Source of the DNA: Pseudomonas syringae CC1557
GTDB lineage: Bacteria > Pseudomonadota > Gammaproteobacteria > Pseudomonadales > Pseudomonadaceae
Direction of reading: 5' to 3'
Assembly: GCF_000452705.1 (NCBI RefSeq)
Contig: NZ_CP007014.1
Location: 2,790,001-2,854,000 of the forward strand
DNA length: 64,000 nt
The notes under the pieces were generated by a model. That model was given only the letters and a program-made list of their open reading frames with translations, made no database searches and was not told the origin of the DNA. Every line of letters starts with the position of its first letter. Position 1 is the first letter of the stretch. The position numbers and the translations under genes are program-made. This document shows positions 55,806-64,000 of this stretch, one piece after another.

Positions 55806-58800
55806 ATGGGCGCAGCACTGAAGATCGATATCCACGGTGAGAAAGGCGGCAGCGCAAGTCCGAAGTCGCCGACCGAGGCTTCCGATAGCCTGCGCTCCAC
55901 CAACTTGGCAAAGCTGCTCATCGCTGTGGGCGAGGGCGAGTTCGAAGGAACGCCGACGGCTGCCGACATTTACCTCGACAACACGCCGATCAACGATGCC
56001 AGCGGCAACGTCAATTTCCAAAACGTTAAGTGGGAATGGCGCACCGGCTCGGTTGATCAGTCGTACATCCCCGGCATTCCGTCCATCGACAACGAGACGA
56101 CCGTCAATGTCGAGTTGCGAAACGCCTCGCCGTGGGTGCGCTCAATCACCAACACTCAGTTATCTGCCGTGCGTGTGCGTCTCGCATGGCCGGCGCTCCA
56201 GCAGCAGGACGATGAAGGGAATGTCGGCGGCTACCGCATTGAATACGCGATCGACGTGGCCACGGACGGCGGCAGCTACAAGGAGGCACTGCTGGAGGCC
56301 GTGGACGGCAAAACCACCACGCGCTACGAGCGTTCGCGCCGCATCGATTTGCCCGCCGCGACATCAGGCTGGCAGATCCGCGTCCGCCGCCTGACCGCCA
56401 ACCAGAACACCAACAAGATTGCCGACACCATGCTGGTGGCCGGGCTCACAGAGGTCATCGACGCAAAGCTGCGCTATCCGAACACGGCGCTGCTCTACAT
56501 TGAGTTTGATGCTGAGCAGTTCACCAACATTCCCGCAGTGACGGTCAAGTGCAAAGCGCGGAAATGGCAGGTGCCGAGCAATTACGATCCGTTTAACCGC
56601 ACCTATTCGGGCGTGTGGGACGGCTCCATGAAAGAGGCATGGACCAACAACCCTGCCTGGGTGACATATGGCGTATGCACTCAAGACCGGTTTGGCCTCG
56701 GTAAACGCATCAAGCCGTGGATGGTCGACAAGTGGGAGCTGTACCGCATCGCGCAGTACTGCGACCAAGATGTCCCAAACGGAGTTGGCGGCTTAGAGCC
56801 TCGTTACCTATGTGATATGAACCTGCAGGGCAAGGTCAATGCCTGGTCCCTGCTGCGCGATATCTCCGGCATTTATCGGAGCATGACCTACTGGGCGCAA
56901 GGTCAGTTAGTTACGCAGGCCGATATGCCGCGCGCCCAAGACTTCGATTACGTCTTCACCCGCGCCAACGTCATCGACGGAAAATTCACCTACGGCAGTG
57001 CCTCGGCGAAGACACGCTACACCCGGGCAATCGTCGGTTACGACAACCCTGACAACAATTACGATACAGATGTCATTCCATTTGCCGATCCGGTGCTGCA
57101 GCGTCGATTCGGCGACAAGCCGACCGAGCTTACCGCGATCGGCTGCACGCGCGCTTCCGAGGCGCAGCGCCGCGGCAAGTGGGTCGTAATGAGCAACAAC
57201 CAAGACCGCACCGTAAGCTTCAGCACCGGCATGGAAGGGGCTATCCCGCTGCCCGGTTACATCATTCCTATCGCTGATTCTCTACTGGCTGGGCGGGAGA
57301 TCGGCGGACGCATTGCTGGTGCTGCTGGAAAAGTAGTAACGCTCGATCGCGACACCTTGGCAAAGGCCGGTGACCGTCTGATCGTCAACCTGCCCAGCGG
57401 CCAGGCTGAAGGCCGGACCGTTCAGTCCGTGGCAGGCAGGGCGATTACCGTCACTGTCGCTTACAGCGAGACGCCTACCACCCAGCTGCAATGGGCGCTG
57501 GATGCCGATGACCTGGCTATCCCTCTGTACCGGGTGCTGAGCGTGAAACGCAGTGCGGAAGGCGAGTACGCAATTACCGCTCTTCAGTACGAGCCAAGCA
57601 AGTTTGCCTACATCGACACCGGTGCCCGGCTGGAAGAGCGTCCGATCAGTGTCATTCCGATCACGGTCGTTCCATCGCCTGCCAGCGTTTCGCTGGCGTC
57701 AACGACGGCGATCGCGCAAGGCCTGGCTGTTACAACAATGACCATCAGTTGGCCCGCCGTGGCCGGCGCGGTTGCTTATGACGTCGAATGGCGCAGGGAT
57801 AACGGCAACTGGATCAAGGTTCAGCGCACCGGTTCAACCAGTGTCGATATCACCGGCATCTATGCCGGTGCCTATCTCGCTCGCGTGCGCGCAGTTAGCG
57901 CTTACGACATCTCTTCGAGCTGGCGGAATTCGATCCTGACTCAGCTCAAGGGCAAGGAAGGGCTGCCGCCTGCTGTCACTTCGCTGACTGCCTCATCGTT
58001 GATCTTCGGCATCAAACTGAACTGGACCTTTCCGGCAGGTGTAGAGGATACGCAGCGAACCGAAATCTGGTACGGGCCAACGACCGACCTGGCCAAGGCC
58101 ACCAAGCTGAGCGACCTGGCCTATCCCCAGTCGGAACACGTCATGCAGTCCTTGAAAGCGGGCGTGACGTTCTTCTTCTGGGCGCGACTGGTGGACCGGA
58201 CCGGCAACATCGGACCGTGGTATCCGGTCGGTATCGGCGTCATGGGGCAGACCAGCAGCGATGCAGGCCCTGTTCTGGATCTGCTGGACAAGCAGCTGAC
58301 CGAAAGCCAGTTCGGTGAACACCTGCTTGGCAGGCTCGAGCTCATCGACGGCGACGGACCTGGTTCCGTTAATGAGCGACTTGAAGAGCTCAAAGCCAAT
58401 ATCGGAGAAATCACCGATGCACTGGTATACGTGCCGACCGATGCCTACGTGCGCGATAACACCGTGCGAGTAGGTGACAACCTATGGACGGCCATTGCGG
58501 CAGTACCTGCGGCGGCCAACGGATCGAACGGTCCGCCGAACCCGACTTACTGGGTCAACACCGGGCAGTCGATTCGCTCGGCTAATGCACAGGCGGATCA
58601 GGTATCCAAAAACACAGCCAACATCGCGACGGTCGACGGCAAGACCACTGCGACAGCAACCCAACTGAATGCGCTGCAGGCCTCGTCGAGGGATGAAGGC
58701 GTAGAAGGCGAGATGGCCGCTGCTCTCAAAGCCTGGGAGGAAACAGCCAACTACGCGCAGGAAGTCAGGGTACGAACCGAAAATGATTTTGCGCAGGCTC

Positions 58801-59513
58801 AGCGCACAACGTTGCTGGATGCTCGGGTAGCGGGCAACGACGCAAAAATCAGCATCGTTGAAACAGCGCAAGCCACGGACAGGGAGGCGACTGCACAGCA
58901 GATCACGAACCTGACAGCGACGGTTACCACGAACCAGACAACGGTTCAGGCGGCCATTCAGTCCGAAGCGGCCACAAGGTCTAACGCTGACGGTGCGCTG
59001 TCTACCCGGATTGAGACGGCGCAGGCCAAGGCAAACGACGCGACCGTTGCGGTTCAGCAGACAACCAGCGCGCTGGCCACCACCAACAACAAGCTGGCCG
59101 GGATCTGGTCGGTGAGGATGGAGCTCACACAGAACAACATCCCTTACGCGGCGGGGTTTGGGCTTGGTCTTGAGAGCGGGGCGGCTGGCACGACTTCGCA
59201 GTTTGTTGTGCGGGCCGATACTTTTCTGGTGATGAATACCAGCTCGCAATCGCCGCAGTCGTTTTTCGGCATCACTGGCGGGCAGACATTCATTCGCTCG
59301 GCATTTATCGAAGACGGTTCTATCAGCTGGTTGAAAGTTGGAAACCTCCAGTCTTCTGACTATGTGGCGAACGTTAGCGGCTGGCTTTTTCCAAAGACCG
59401 GCCCCTGGCAGCTCAACGGAAGTATGGATGATGGGCGTAGGTCAACCATCAGCAACTCATCCATCAAGATGTATCACGCCAACGGTGTTCTTGGCATCGA
59501 TTTGAGTCTTTGA
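55806..59513 (+). CDS. Tail tip/host specificity protein J-like
   Basis: 1235 residues. The N-terminal ~560 residues have the gpJ core (DNTPINDASGNVNFQNVKWE, RYPNTALLYIEFDAEQFTNI, WMVDKWELYRIAQYCDQDVP). Fibronectin-III-like repeats follow (about 650-820: TTMTISWPAVAGAVAYDVEW), then a long coiled coil (about 900-1100) and a small C-terminal receptor-facing domain. It forms the central tail fibre that contacts the host. Confidence 0.93.
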   Translation: MGAALKIDIHGEKGGSASPKSPTEASDSLRSTNLAKLLIAVGEGEFEGTPTAADIYLDNTPINDASGNVNFQNVKWEWRTGSVDQSYIPGIPSIDNETTVNVELRNASPWVRSITNTQLSAVRVRLAWPALQQQDDEGNVGGYRIEYAIDVATDGGSYKEALLEAVDGKTTTRYERSRRIDLPAATSGWQIRVRRLTANQNTNKIADTMLVAGLTEVIDAKLRYPNTALLYIEFDAEQFTNIPAVTVKCKARKWQVPSNYDPFNRTYSGVWDGSMKEAWTNNPAWVTYGVCTQDRFGLGKRIKPWMVDKWELYRIAQYCDQDVPNGVGGLEPRYLCDMNLQGKVNAWSLLRDISGIYRSMTYWAQGQLVTQADMPRAQDFDYVFTRANVIDGKFTYGSASAKTRYTRAIVGYDNPDNNYDTDVIPFADPVLQRRFGDKPTELTAIGCTRASEAQRRGKWVVMSNNQDRTVSFSTGMEGAIPLPGYIIPIADSLLAGREIGGRIAGAAGKVVTLDRDTLAKAGDRLIVNLPSGQAEGRTVQSVAGRAITVTVAYSETPTTQLQWALDADDLAIPLYRVLSVKRSAEGEYAITALQYEPSKFAYIDTGARLEERPISVIPITVVPSPASVSLASTTAIAQGLAVTTMTISWPAVAGAVAYDVEWRRDNGNWIKVQRTGSTSVDITGIYAGAYLARVRAVSAYDISSSWRNSILTQLKGKEGLPPAVTSLTASSLIFGIKLNWTFPAGVEDTQRTEIWYGPTTDLAKATKLSDLAYPQSEHVMQSLKAGVTFFFWARLVDRTGNIGPWYPVGIGVMGQTSSDAGPVLDLLDKQLTESQFGEHLLGRLELIDGDGPGSVNERLEELKANIGEITDALVYVPTDAYVRDNTVRVGDNLWTAIAAVPAAANGSNGPPNPTYWVNTGQSIRSANAQADQVSKNTANIATVDGKTTATATQLNALQASSRDEGVEGEMAAALKAWEETANYAQEVRVRTENDFAQAQRTTLLDARVAGNDAKISIVETAQATDREATAQQITNLTATVTTNQTTVQAAIQSEAATRSNADGALSTRIETAQAKANDATVAVQQTTSALATTNNKLAGIWSVRMELTQNNIPYAAGFGLGLESGAAGTTSQFVVRADTFLVMNTSSQSPQSFFGITGGQTFIRSAFIEDGSISWLKVGNLQSSDYVANVSGWLFPKTGPWQLNGSMDDGRRSTISNSSIKMYHANGVLGIDLSL

Positions 59514-59514
59514 C

Positions 59515-59817
59515 ATGACGGGGATAACGCTAAAAACCGCTGATGAACGAGTGCTGGTCGACATGACCATGAAGCTCAGTCAGACAATGGGTAGTGTCGA
59601 TACGAACGGCGTTAATGGGGCAGTGACGATTCCAGCGCCGCCCCCTGGGAAAGCGGCCTACTTTATTCCTGTCCCGCTGGTGGATCTCCAGCGGGAAAAA
59701 GGAAAGAGGCCAGGCATTACGTTGTCTGGCACTTCGCTGTCTTGGGCTTATTCCTACAACACAAACGGTTGGGGTTACTTCTCGGCGAACTGTCGAATTT
59801 ATTACGGGTATTACTGA
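59515..59817 (+). CDS. Small distal tail protein
   Basis: 100 residues (MTGITLKTADERVLVDMTMK ... CRIYYGYY), beta-rich with an aromatic tail. One base after the J stop, coupled to the next gene by TGATG. Likely part of the receptor-binding apparatus. Confidence 0.7.
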   Translation: MTGITLKTADERVLVDMTMKLSQTMGSVDTNGVNGAVTIPAPPPGKAAYFIPVPLVDLQREKGKRPGITLSGTSLSWAYSYNTNGWGYFSANCRIYYGYY

Positions 59818-60683
59818 TGACTTCGTTGGTGGTAAATAAAGATACCGGTGAATTGTTGTTCGATACTTCCAGAATATGTTACGGACTGATTAAGAGCGGC
59901 TATCTGGTCGCCGGAGAGGTCTGGCAGAGAAAGGTGCTGCGGTCGGTTACAAACGATCCCGATCAGGGCGGTAGTTACATCGACAGCGCGCGAACAGGCG
60001 ACCAGATGTTCACGACAACTGTAAATAGCCCTCGATCACCGATTGTGTTTCTCGTTGGTAAAGGGTGCCTGCAAGGGACGTCGATCAGCGGTTCAACTAT
60101 GACGCTCCACTTCAGCGCAGCAAGTACCGCAACAAAGGCTTATGTGTTCGATCTGATGGCCGACAATATTCCCGGATCACCGTACCTGAAGACGTACACC
60201 GATCAGGGCGTATGCACCTTCAATTCCCTCCAGCCTCCCTTGAACGTGGTTGCGTCTGTCCAAGCTCCTGCGCCAGGCGCGGCGGACGCATGGAACCGTA
60301 GGCCTCTACCTTATGCGGGAGGGAGCTGGCAGGCCATCCGGCCCCAGACGGCTTCTGTCGATTTTCAGACTCACTTCGTGGTTGATATAGCGCTGGGGCA
60401 GGGAATCGAATATGCCGCTTGCTTGCCTTGGTCCCGCGCTGCTGCGGGCTATATTGATGCATCGATTACGGGCGTAAACGCCAAGGTTATCGGTTTCTCT
60501 GAAGGGGCTTATGGGCGCAACGGTGGTATCAGCTTCATGTTTGCACCAGCTGGCGCTACTTCCAGTATCGACTTGTCCAGTAACCAGTACAGCATCCCCG
60601 GCTCTCTGGCCAACCTTCCCTTGGATCGATATCCGCAGGCGCTTGTTGTTCCGACAGCGAACTTGCCATTCCCTTACAACTGA
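59817..60683 (+). CDS. Tail fibre-associated protein
   Basis: 288 residues from ATG at 59817: MTSLVVNKDTGELLFDTSRI, RSPIVFLVGKGCLQGTSISG, strand-rich throughout with a C-terminal VVPTANLPFPYN. No catalytic motif. Lies between J and the fibre; probably a distal tail component or side fibre. Variable region in related phages (inference). Confidence 0.65.
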   Translation: MTSLVVNKDTGELLFDTSRICYGLIKSGYLVAGEVWQRKVLRSVTNDPDQGGSYIDSARTGDQMFTTTVNSPRSPIVFLVGKGCLQGTSISGSTMTLHFSAASTATKAYVFDLMADNIPGSPYLKTYTDQGVCTFNSLQPPLNVVASVQAPAPGAADAWNRRPLPYAGGSWQAIRPQTASVDFQTHFVVDIALGQGIEYAACLPWSRAAAGYIDASITGVNAKVIGFSEGAYGRNGGISFMFAPAGATSSIDLSSNQYSIPGSLANLPLDRYPQALVVPTANLPFPYN

Positions 60684-60698
60684 ATTTTAAGGAACCTT

Positions 60699-62078
60699 AT
60701 GCCTTGGTCGAGAGGCGGCACAGTTGCCGTAACCCAAAATTCCACGACTGTAACTGGCACTGGCACAACGTTCACGTCCTCAAGGATCGGCGATGCGTTC
60801 AATGCACCAGACGGCCGACGTTATGAAGTGTTCAACATCATCAGCGACACCGTGTTGGCAATTATCCCTGCTTATACGGGCGCAACTGTCAGTGGCGCTG
60901 CCTATTTCATTGAGCCAGTCCAGGGTTACCCGAAGGCGCTGACAGATGCTTTTAATACGGTAAACCAGCGCTGGGGTAATTCACTGGCAGCGCTGGGCAC
61001 CACCGGCAACTACGACACACTGCCTGTTTTCAAAGGCGGCACAGGCCGCACGGACGGGAGAGCGCTGCTGCTCGAAGTCGGGGTACAGCAGGCGAGCGCC
61101 CTTTACAATGTCCAAGGCTTGTATATGGGGTGGAACTCCGCTGGAACCGGTGAAGGACACTTTATTGTCAACCGTGGTGGCGGCACCGGCGGGTTCACTT
61201 GGCGCTCCGTCAACGGTGCCAACACAGCGACCGGGCCGAGCATGACCTACAGCTACGACGGGCTGCTGACTGTGTCGTCGCTGTCTGTAACTGCGGCACC
61301 TATCGGCATCGCATCTGGGGGGACTGGCGGTAACAGCCAAACCACCGCGCGGAACGCCCTGGGCGTAGGACCCGAACAGGCACCGACGTTCGGCGGTATC
61401 GAACTTAGCAACACCAGTCCCTACATCGACTTTCACTACAACAAAACCGCAGCAGACTATGACGTCAGGCTCATAAACGCTGCCAACGGCGTCCTCACGC
61501 TGCAGGGGGCGTATGAGGTGACGGGACGACTGGCGTCAGCAGGCACCTGGTGCAGAGCAGGTCTGAGCGCCGGTCGAGGCGGCACGGTGTACAACTACAA
61601 CTGGACCGGCTCTAACGTCGACGTCTGGATCGACAACACCTATGTCGGGACCATGACGCTGTTCGGGTCTGATTACCGGTTCAAGAAGTACATCGCCGCC
61701 GCCAAAGTGAAGTCGTACCTTGATCGGATCGATGCGTACAGGATCGTCACCTACCAGCGCAAGATTTTCGGCGCAGTGTTTAGCGGCGATGGCACCACCT
61801 ACCAAGGCCTGATCGCGCATGAGGCCCAAGAGGTAAACCCGCTGGCCGTAACGGGCGTGAAGGATGGCGTAGACGAAAACGGCCAAGCACGGATTCAGCA
61901 GCTAGATCCGATGGCACTGATCACAGATGTGATGGGCGGCACCAAAGAGCTTCACGCCGAAACAATAGAGCTTCGCGCCGAGCTTGGAGCGCTACGTGCA
62001 GAGTTTGAGGCGTTCCGCACCGAGATGGCAGAGTTCAAGGCATCGATTCAGCAAGCACCCGAACCTGCCGCCGCGTAA
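60699..62078 (+). CDS. Tail fibre with S74 intramolecular chaperone
   Basis: 459 residues. Collagen-free beta-helical repeats with GGTG turns (FKGGTGRTDGRALLLEV, IGIASGGTGGNSQTTARNAL), then the peptidase S74 auto-cleaving chaperone: SDYRFKK (Ser about 324, Lys about 329), IDAYRIVTYQRK, LIAHEAQEV. The final residues are a coiled coil (ELRAELGALRAEFEAFRTEM). The chaperone trimerises the fibre and is then released. Confidence 0.88.
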   Translation: MPWSRGGTVAVTQNSTTVTGTGTTFTSSRIGDAFNAPDGRRYEVFNIISDTVLAIIPAYTGATVSGAAYFIEPVQGYPKALTDAFNTVNQRWGNSLAALGTTGNYDTLPVFKGGTGRTDGRALLLEVGVQQASALYNVQGLYMGWNSAGTGEGHFIVNRGGGTGGFTWRSVNGANTATGPSMTYSYDGLLTVSSLSVTAAPIGIASGGTGGNSQTTARNALGVGPEQAPTFGGIELSNTSPYIDFHYNKTAADYDVRLINAANGVLTLQGAYEVTGRLASAGTWCRAGLSAGRGGTVYNYNWTGSNVDVWIDNTYVGTMTLFGSDYRFKKYIAAAKVKSYLDRIDAYRIVTYQRKIFGAVFSGDGTTYQGLIAHEAQEVNPLAVTGVKDGVDENGQARIQQLDPMALITDVMGGTKELHAETIELRAELGALRAEFEAFRTEMAEFKASIQQAPEPAAA

Positions 62079-62101
62079 CACCTGCACAGCGACACCCGCA
62101 T

Positions 62102-62126
62102 CCCGCCATCGAGCGGGTATTTTTTT
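62102..62126 (+). terminator. Terminator before lysis genes
   Basis: CCCGC-CATCGA-GCGGG followed by TATTTTTTT, then GGAGAAA and the endolysin start. Confidence 0.88.
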
Positions 62127-62142
62127 GCCTGGAGAAACCCAA

Positions 62143-62676
62143 ATGCCCATCACCACACAGCAGTTGCTGCTGATCCTACCGAACGCCGGCCAGAAAGCCG
62201 GCGTTTTTGCACCCGTCCTGAACACGGCGATGAGCAAGTACCAGATCGTCACCCGCCTGCGCATCGCGGCTTTCATCGCCCAGGTCGGTCATGAGTCCGG
62301 TCAGCTGCGTTACGTCCGCGAGCTTTGGGGGCCGACGACGCAGCAGTTGGCATACGAGGGCCGCAAGGACCTCGGCAATACCGTTGCGGGTGACGGCTCG
62401 AAATTCCGTGGTCACGGCCTGATTCAGGTGACGGGCCGGGCCAACTATGCCGACTGCGGCGAAGCGCTTGGGCTGGACCTGATCAACCATCCCGAGCTGC
62501 TCGAGCTGCCGCAGCACGCCGCGATGTCAGCGGCATGGTTCTGGCACCGGGCCGCGCTCAACACTCTGGCCGACAAGGGCGACTTCCTGACCATCACCAA
62601 GCGCATCAATGGTGGCACGAACGGCCTAGCTGATCGGCAGGCTCTGTACGCCCGAGCGCTTGAGGTGCTGGCGTGA
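62143..62676 (+). CDS. GH19 chitinase-type endolysin
   Basis: 177 residues. RIAAFIAQVGHESGQLRYVR carries catalytic Glu51, with Glu60 nearby; KFRGHGLIQVTGRANYADCG and the C-terminal FLTITKRINGGTNGLADRQA are GH19 lysozyme hallmarks. It cleaves peptidoglycan glycan chains at lysis. No signal peptide, so it needs a holin. The stop overlaps the i-spanin start. Confidence 0.93.
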   Translation: MPITTQQLLLILPNAGQKAGVFAPVLNTAMSKYQIVTRLRIAAFIAQVGHESGQLRYVRELWGPTTQQLAYEGRKDLGNTVAGDGSKFRGHGLIQVTGRANYADCGEALGLDLINHPELLELPQHAAMSAAWFWHRAALNTLADKGDFLTITKRINGGTNGLADRQALYARALEVLA

Positions 62677-63200
62677 AGGCCCTGCCGTGGAGGGCGGTGG
62701 GTTTGCTGCTGATTCTGCTGGCGATGGCTGGCGCACTGTACGGCGCATACCGGCACGGCGTGAGCGTCACCGATCTGGCCTGGCGGGCGAAGTGGGCCAA
62801 GGAAGTCGGCGCCCAATCCGAAGCGGTCGCCACCACGACTACCGAGTACCGAACCGAAGAGCAACGCCGCCAGAAAGCGGCCAACCAGGTGGCAAATGAT
62901 GCGAGACAAGAACAGACCGCTGCACTTACTGATGCTGTTGTCGCTGACGCTGCTGGCGACCGGCTGCGCGTCGAAGCCGGAAAGCTGGCAGCCACCGCAA
63001 GTTGCGCCCCCGGTGATTCCGGAGCTGCCGAGCGAGGCAAGGCAGCCACCCGCGCCGCAATGGTGCTCTCCGACCTGCTCGGCAGGGCTGACGCGCGAGC
63101 GGGAGAACTGGCAAAGGCTTATGACCAGTCCCGAATAGCTGGGCTGGCGTGTAACCGCTTTGCCGATGAGCTATCCAAATCCTCGATTACCTCTGAGTAA
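62673..63200 (+). CDS. Rz-like inner-membrane spanin (DUF2514)
   Basis: 175 residues from GTG at 62673. One N-terminal membrane helix (AVGLLLILLAMAGALYGAYR) followed by a long periplasmic coiled coil (EEQRRQKAANQVANDARQEQ) and a C-terminal helix. Overlaps the endolysin stop and encloses the Rz1-like gene in another frame. Confidence 0.88.
   Translation: MKALPWRAVGLLLILLAMAGALYGAYRHGVSVTDLAWRAKWAKEVGAQSEAVATTTTEYRTEEQRRQKAANQVANDARQEQTAALTDAVVADAAGDRLRVEAGKLAATASCAPGDSGAAERGKAATRAAMVLSDLLGRADARAGELAKAYDQSRIAGLACNRFADELSKSSITSE
62899..63138 (+). CDS. Rz1-like outer-membrane spanin lipoprotein (nested)
   Basis: 79 residues in the +2 frame within the Rz-like gene. Lipobox LLATGC (Cys23), then a Pro-rich stretch (WQPPQVAPPVIPELPSEARQ) typical of o-spanins. 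With Rz it bridges and fuses the two membranes at lysis. Two ATGs occur in tandem; the second is used here. Confidence 0.85.
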   Translation: MRDKNRPLHLLMLLSLTLLATGCASKPESWQPPQVAPPVIPELPSEARQPPAPQWCSPTCSAGLTRERENWQRLMTSPE

Positions 63201-63212
63201 CGGAACAACAAA

Positions 63213-63425
63213 ATGGCGACGACCCAGCTGATTCAGAAATACATGGGCCAGACGATGCTGATCGTCAAGGCGAACGGCGGGACTGTGATGGTCGAGAAAA
63301 AGGCCGGCGATATCTGGGTGGTGACTGACACCTTCACCAAGGACGGCGGCTACCTGCTGCAGCTCGGCAATTCTTCGACTCGTATTACACCCAATGGTGG
63401 CGCTGTCTTCGAGGTGACGCGATGA
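63213..63425 (+). CDS. Small beta-rich phage protein
   Basis: 70 residues (MATTQLIQKYMGQTMLIVKA ... GGAVFEVTR), strand-rich, possibly a small barrel. Its stop overlaps the following GDSL gene (ATGA). Unknown function, positioned between spanins and esterase. Confidence 0.65.
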   Translation: MATTQLIQKYMGQTMLIVKANGGTVMVEKKAGDIWVVTDTFTKDGGYLLQLGNSSTRITPNGGAVFEVTR

Positions 63426-64000
63426 GCCTTCTGGTAAACCCTATCCCACGCCGGCAACCTATACGGCGTGGCCTGGGCCTGCTCGGCGATAGCTTCTCGG
63501 GCAACTGCCACACCATCGCTGCTACGGCATTCGGTACCGAGGCGTATGGCTACGCGGCTTGGATCGCGGCGCACACCGGTCTGTTTCCCAGCTACGTCGA
63601 CAACCAGGCTGCTGCTGTCGCGCACGAACGACAGCACCACCGCAGGTATGAGCCTGGCTGACACGAAAGCCAACGTGATGAAGGTCGTCACCGCGTTCCT
63701 GAACACGCCTGGTAAGCACCTAATAGTTGGCACTGGTACGCCTCGGTTCGGTAGCAGGGCACTGGCCGGGCAGGCGCTGGCTGAGGCGATCGCCTACAAG
63801 GACTGGGTGCTGAGCTATGTCAGCCAGTTCGTGCCGGTGGTGAACATCTGGGACGGCGGCTGAGGCGATCGCCTACAAGGACTGGGTGCTGAGCTATGTC
63901 AGCCAGTTCGTGCCGGTGGTGAACATCTGGGACGGCTTCACCGAGGCCATGACGGTGGAAGGTCTGCACCCGAACATCCTGGGTGCCGACTTCATCAGTT
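63422..64000 (+). pseudogene. Rearranged GDSL/SGNH esterase gene (continues past the window)
   Basis: The first frame encodes RGLGLLGDSFSGNCHTIAAT (block I, catalytic Ser) to SYVDNQ near 63606 and then leaves the family. From about 63620 the family resumes one frame away: TNDSTTAGMSLADTKANVMK (block III), HLIVGTGTPRFGSRALAGQA. Block II appears lost, suggesting a small deletion. A 79-bp tandem duplication (63779-63936) shifts the frame again before VEGLHPNILGADF (block V). Either the gene is broken or the assembly is wrong here. Confidence 0.75.
63779..63936 (+). repeat. 79-bp perfect tandem duplication
   Basis: Copy 1 is 63779-63857 and copy 2 is 63858-63936, identical (offset 79, beginning GGCTGAGGCGATCG). 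79 is not a multiple of three, so it breaks the esterase reading frame and introduces a TGA at the junction. Confidence 0.95.

Overview
The window reads as Pseudomonas chromosome (probably the P. syringae complex, an inference) entered by a nearly complete lambda-like, long-tailed (siphovirus-type) prophage. Support: Pseudomonas-style tRNAs, a DUF1652 gene (a family known mainly from Pseudomonas), moderately high GC, and a full lambda-order phage gene set. Bases 1-8584 are host DNA. The prophage begins at a 3' fragment of a tRNA-Leu gene (8585-8641, the attachment site) and runs past the right edge.

Host part: the end of a tannase/feruloyl-esterase gene, tRNA-Cys with a terminator, a small lipoprotein, an isochorismatase-fold hydrolase, an Fe(II) oxygenase plus VOC protein pair, a patch of small phage-like genes with a decayed Ntn-hydrolase pseudogene, a chemoreceptor, and an orphan LexA box.

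Left (early) arm, 8.7-23.6 kb, mostly minus strand: integrase and a DUF4224 protein; an accessory block with a repeat-rich C5 DNA methyltransferase divergent from an HNH endonuclease, and a PAPS-reductase-like protein; two plus-strand small genes, each behind a copy of the same structured non-coding element; then a recombination operon (YqaJ exonuclease, RecT annealase and small partners) driven from a PL-like promoter at 23.58 kb. The upstream part of that operon holds several long-stem structured non-coding segments.

Immunity region, 23.6-29.0 kb: a CI-like self-cleaving repressor and a Cro-like protein face each other across three operators; two more operators sit on PL. All five share the consensus AATACGNNNNCGTATT. 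Cargo genes between the operator arrays include an uncharacterised, translationally coupled two-gene unit (25742-27237), lipoproteins and membrane proteins.

Right arm: CII-like regulator, replication genes with an iteron-bearing origin inside the O-like gene, NinG and neighbours, a membrane cargo gene between terminators, an Acb2/Tad1-family candidate anti-CBASS sponge (35362-35592), a metallopeptidase-like protein, terminase, portal, head, neck and tail genes (with a -1 frameshift tail chaperone on GGGAAAC), tail tip, fibre with S74 chaperone, GH19 endolysin, nested spanins, and a rearranged GDSL esterase gene carrying a 79-bp tandem duplication at the window end. Cargo genes are inserted repeatedly between late modules, usually next to a hairpin terminator.
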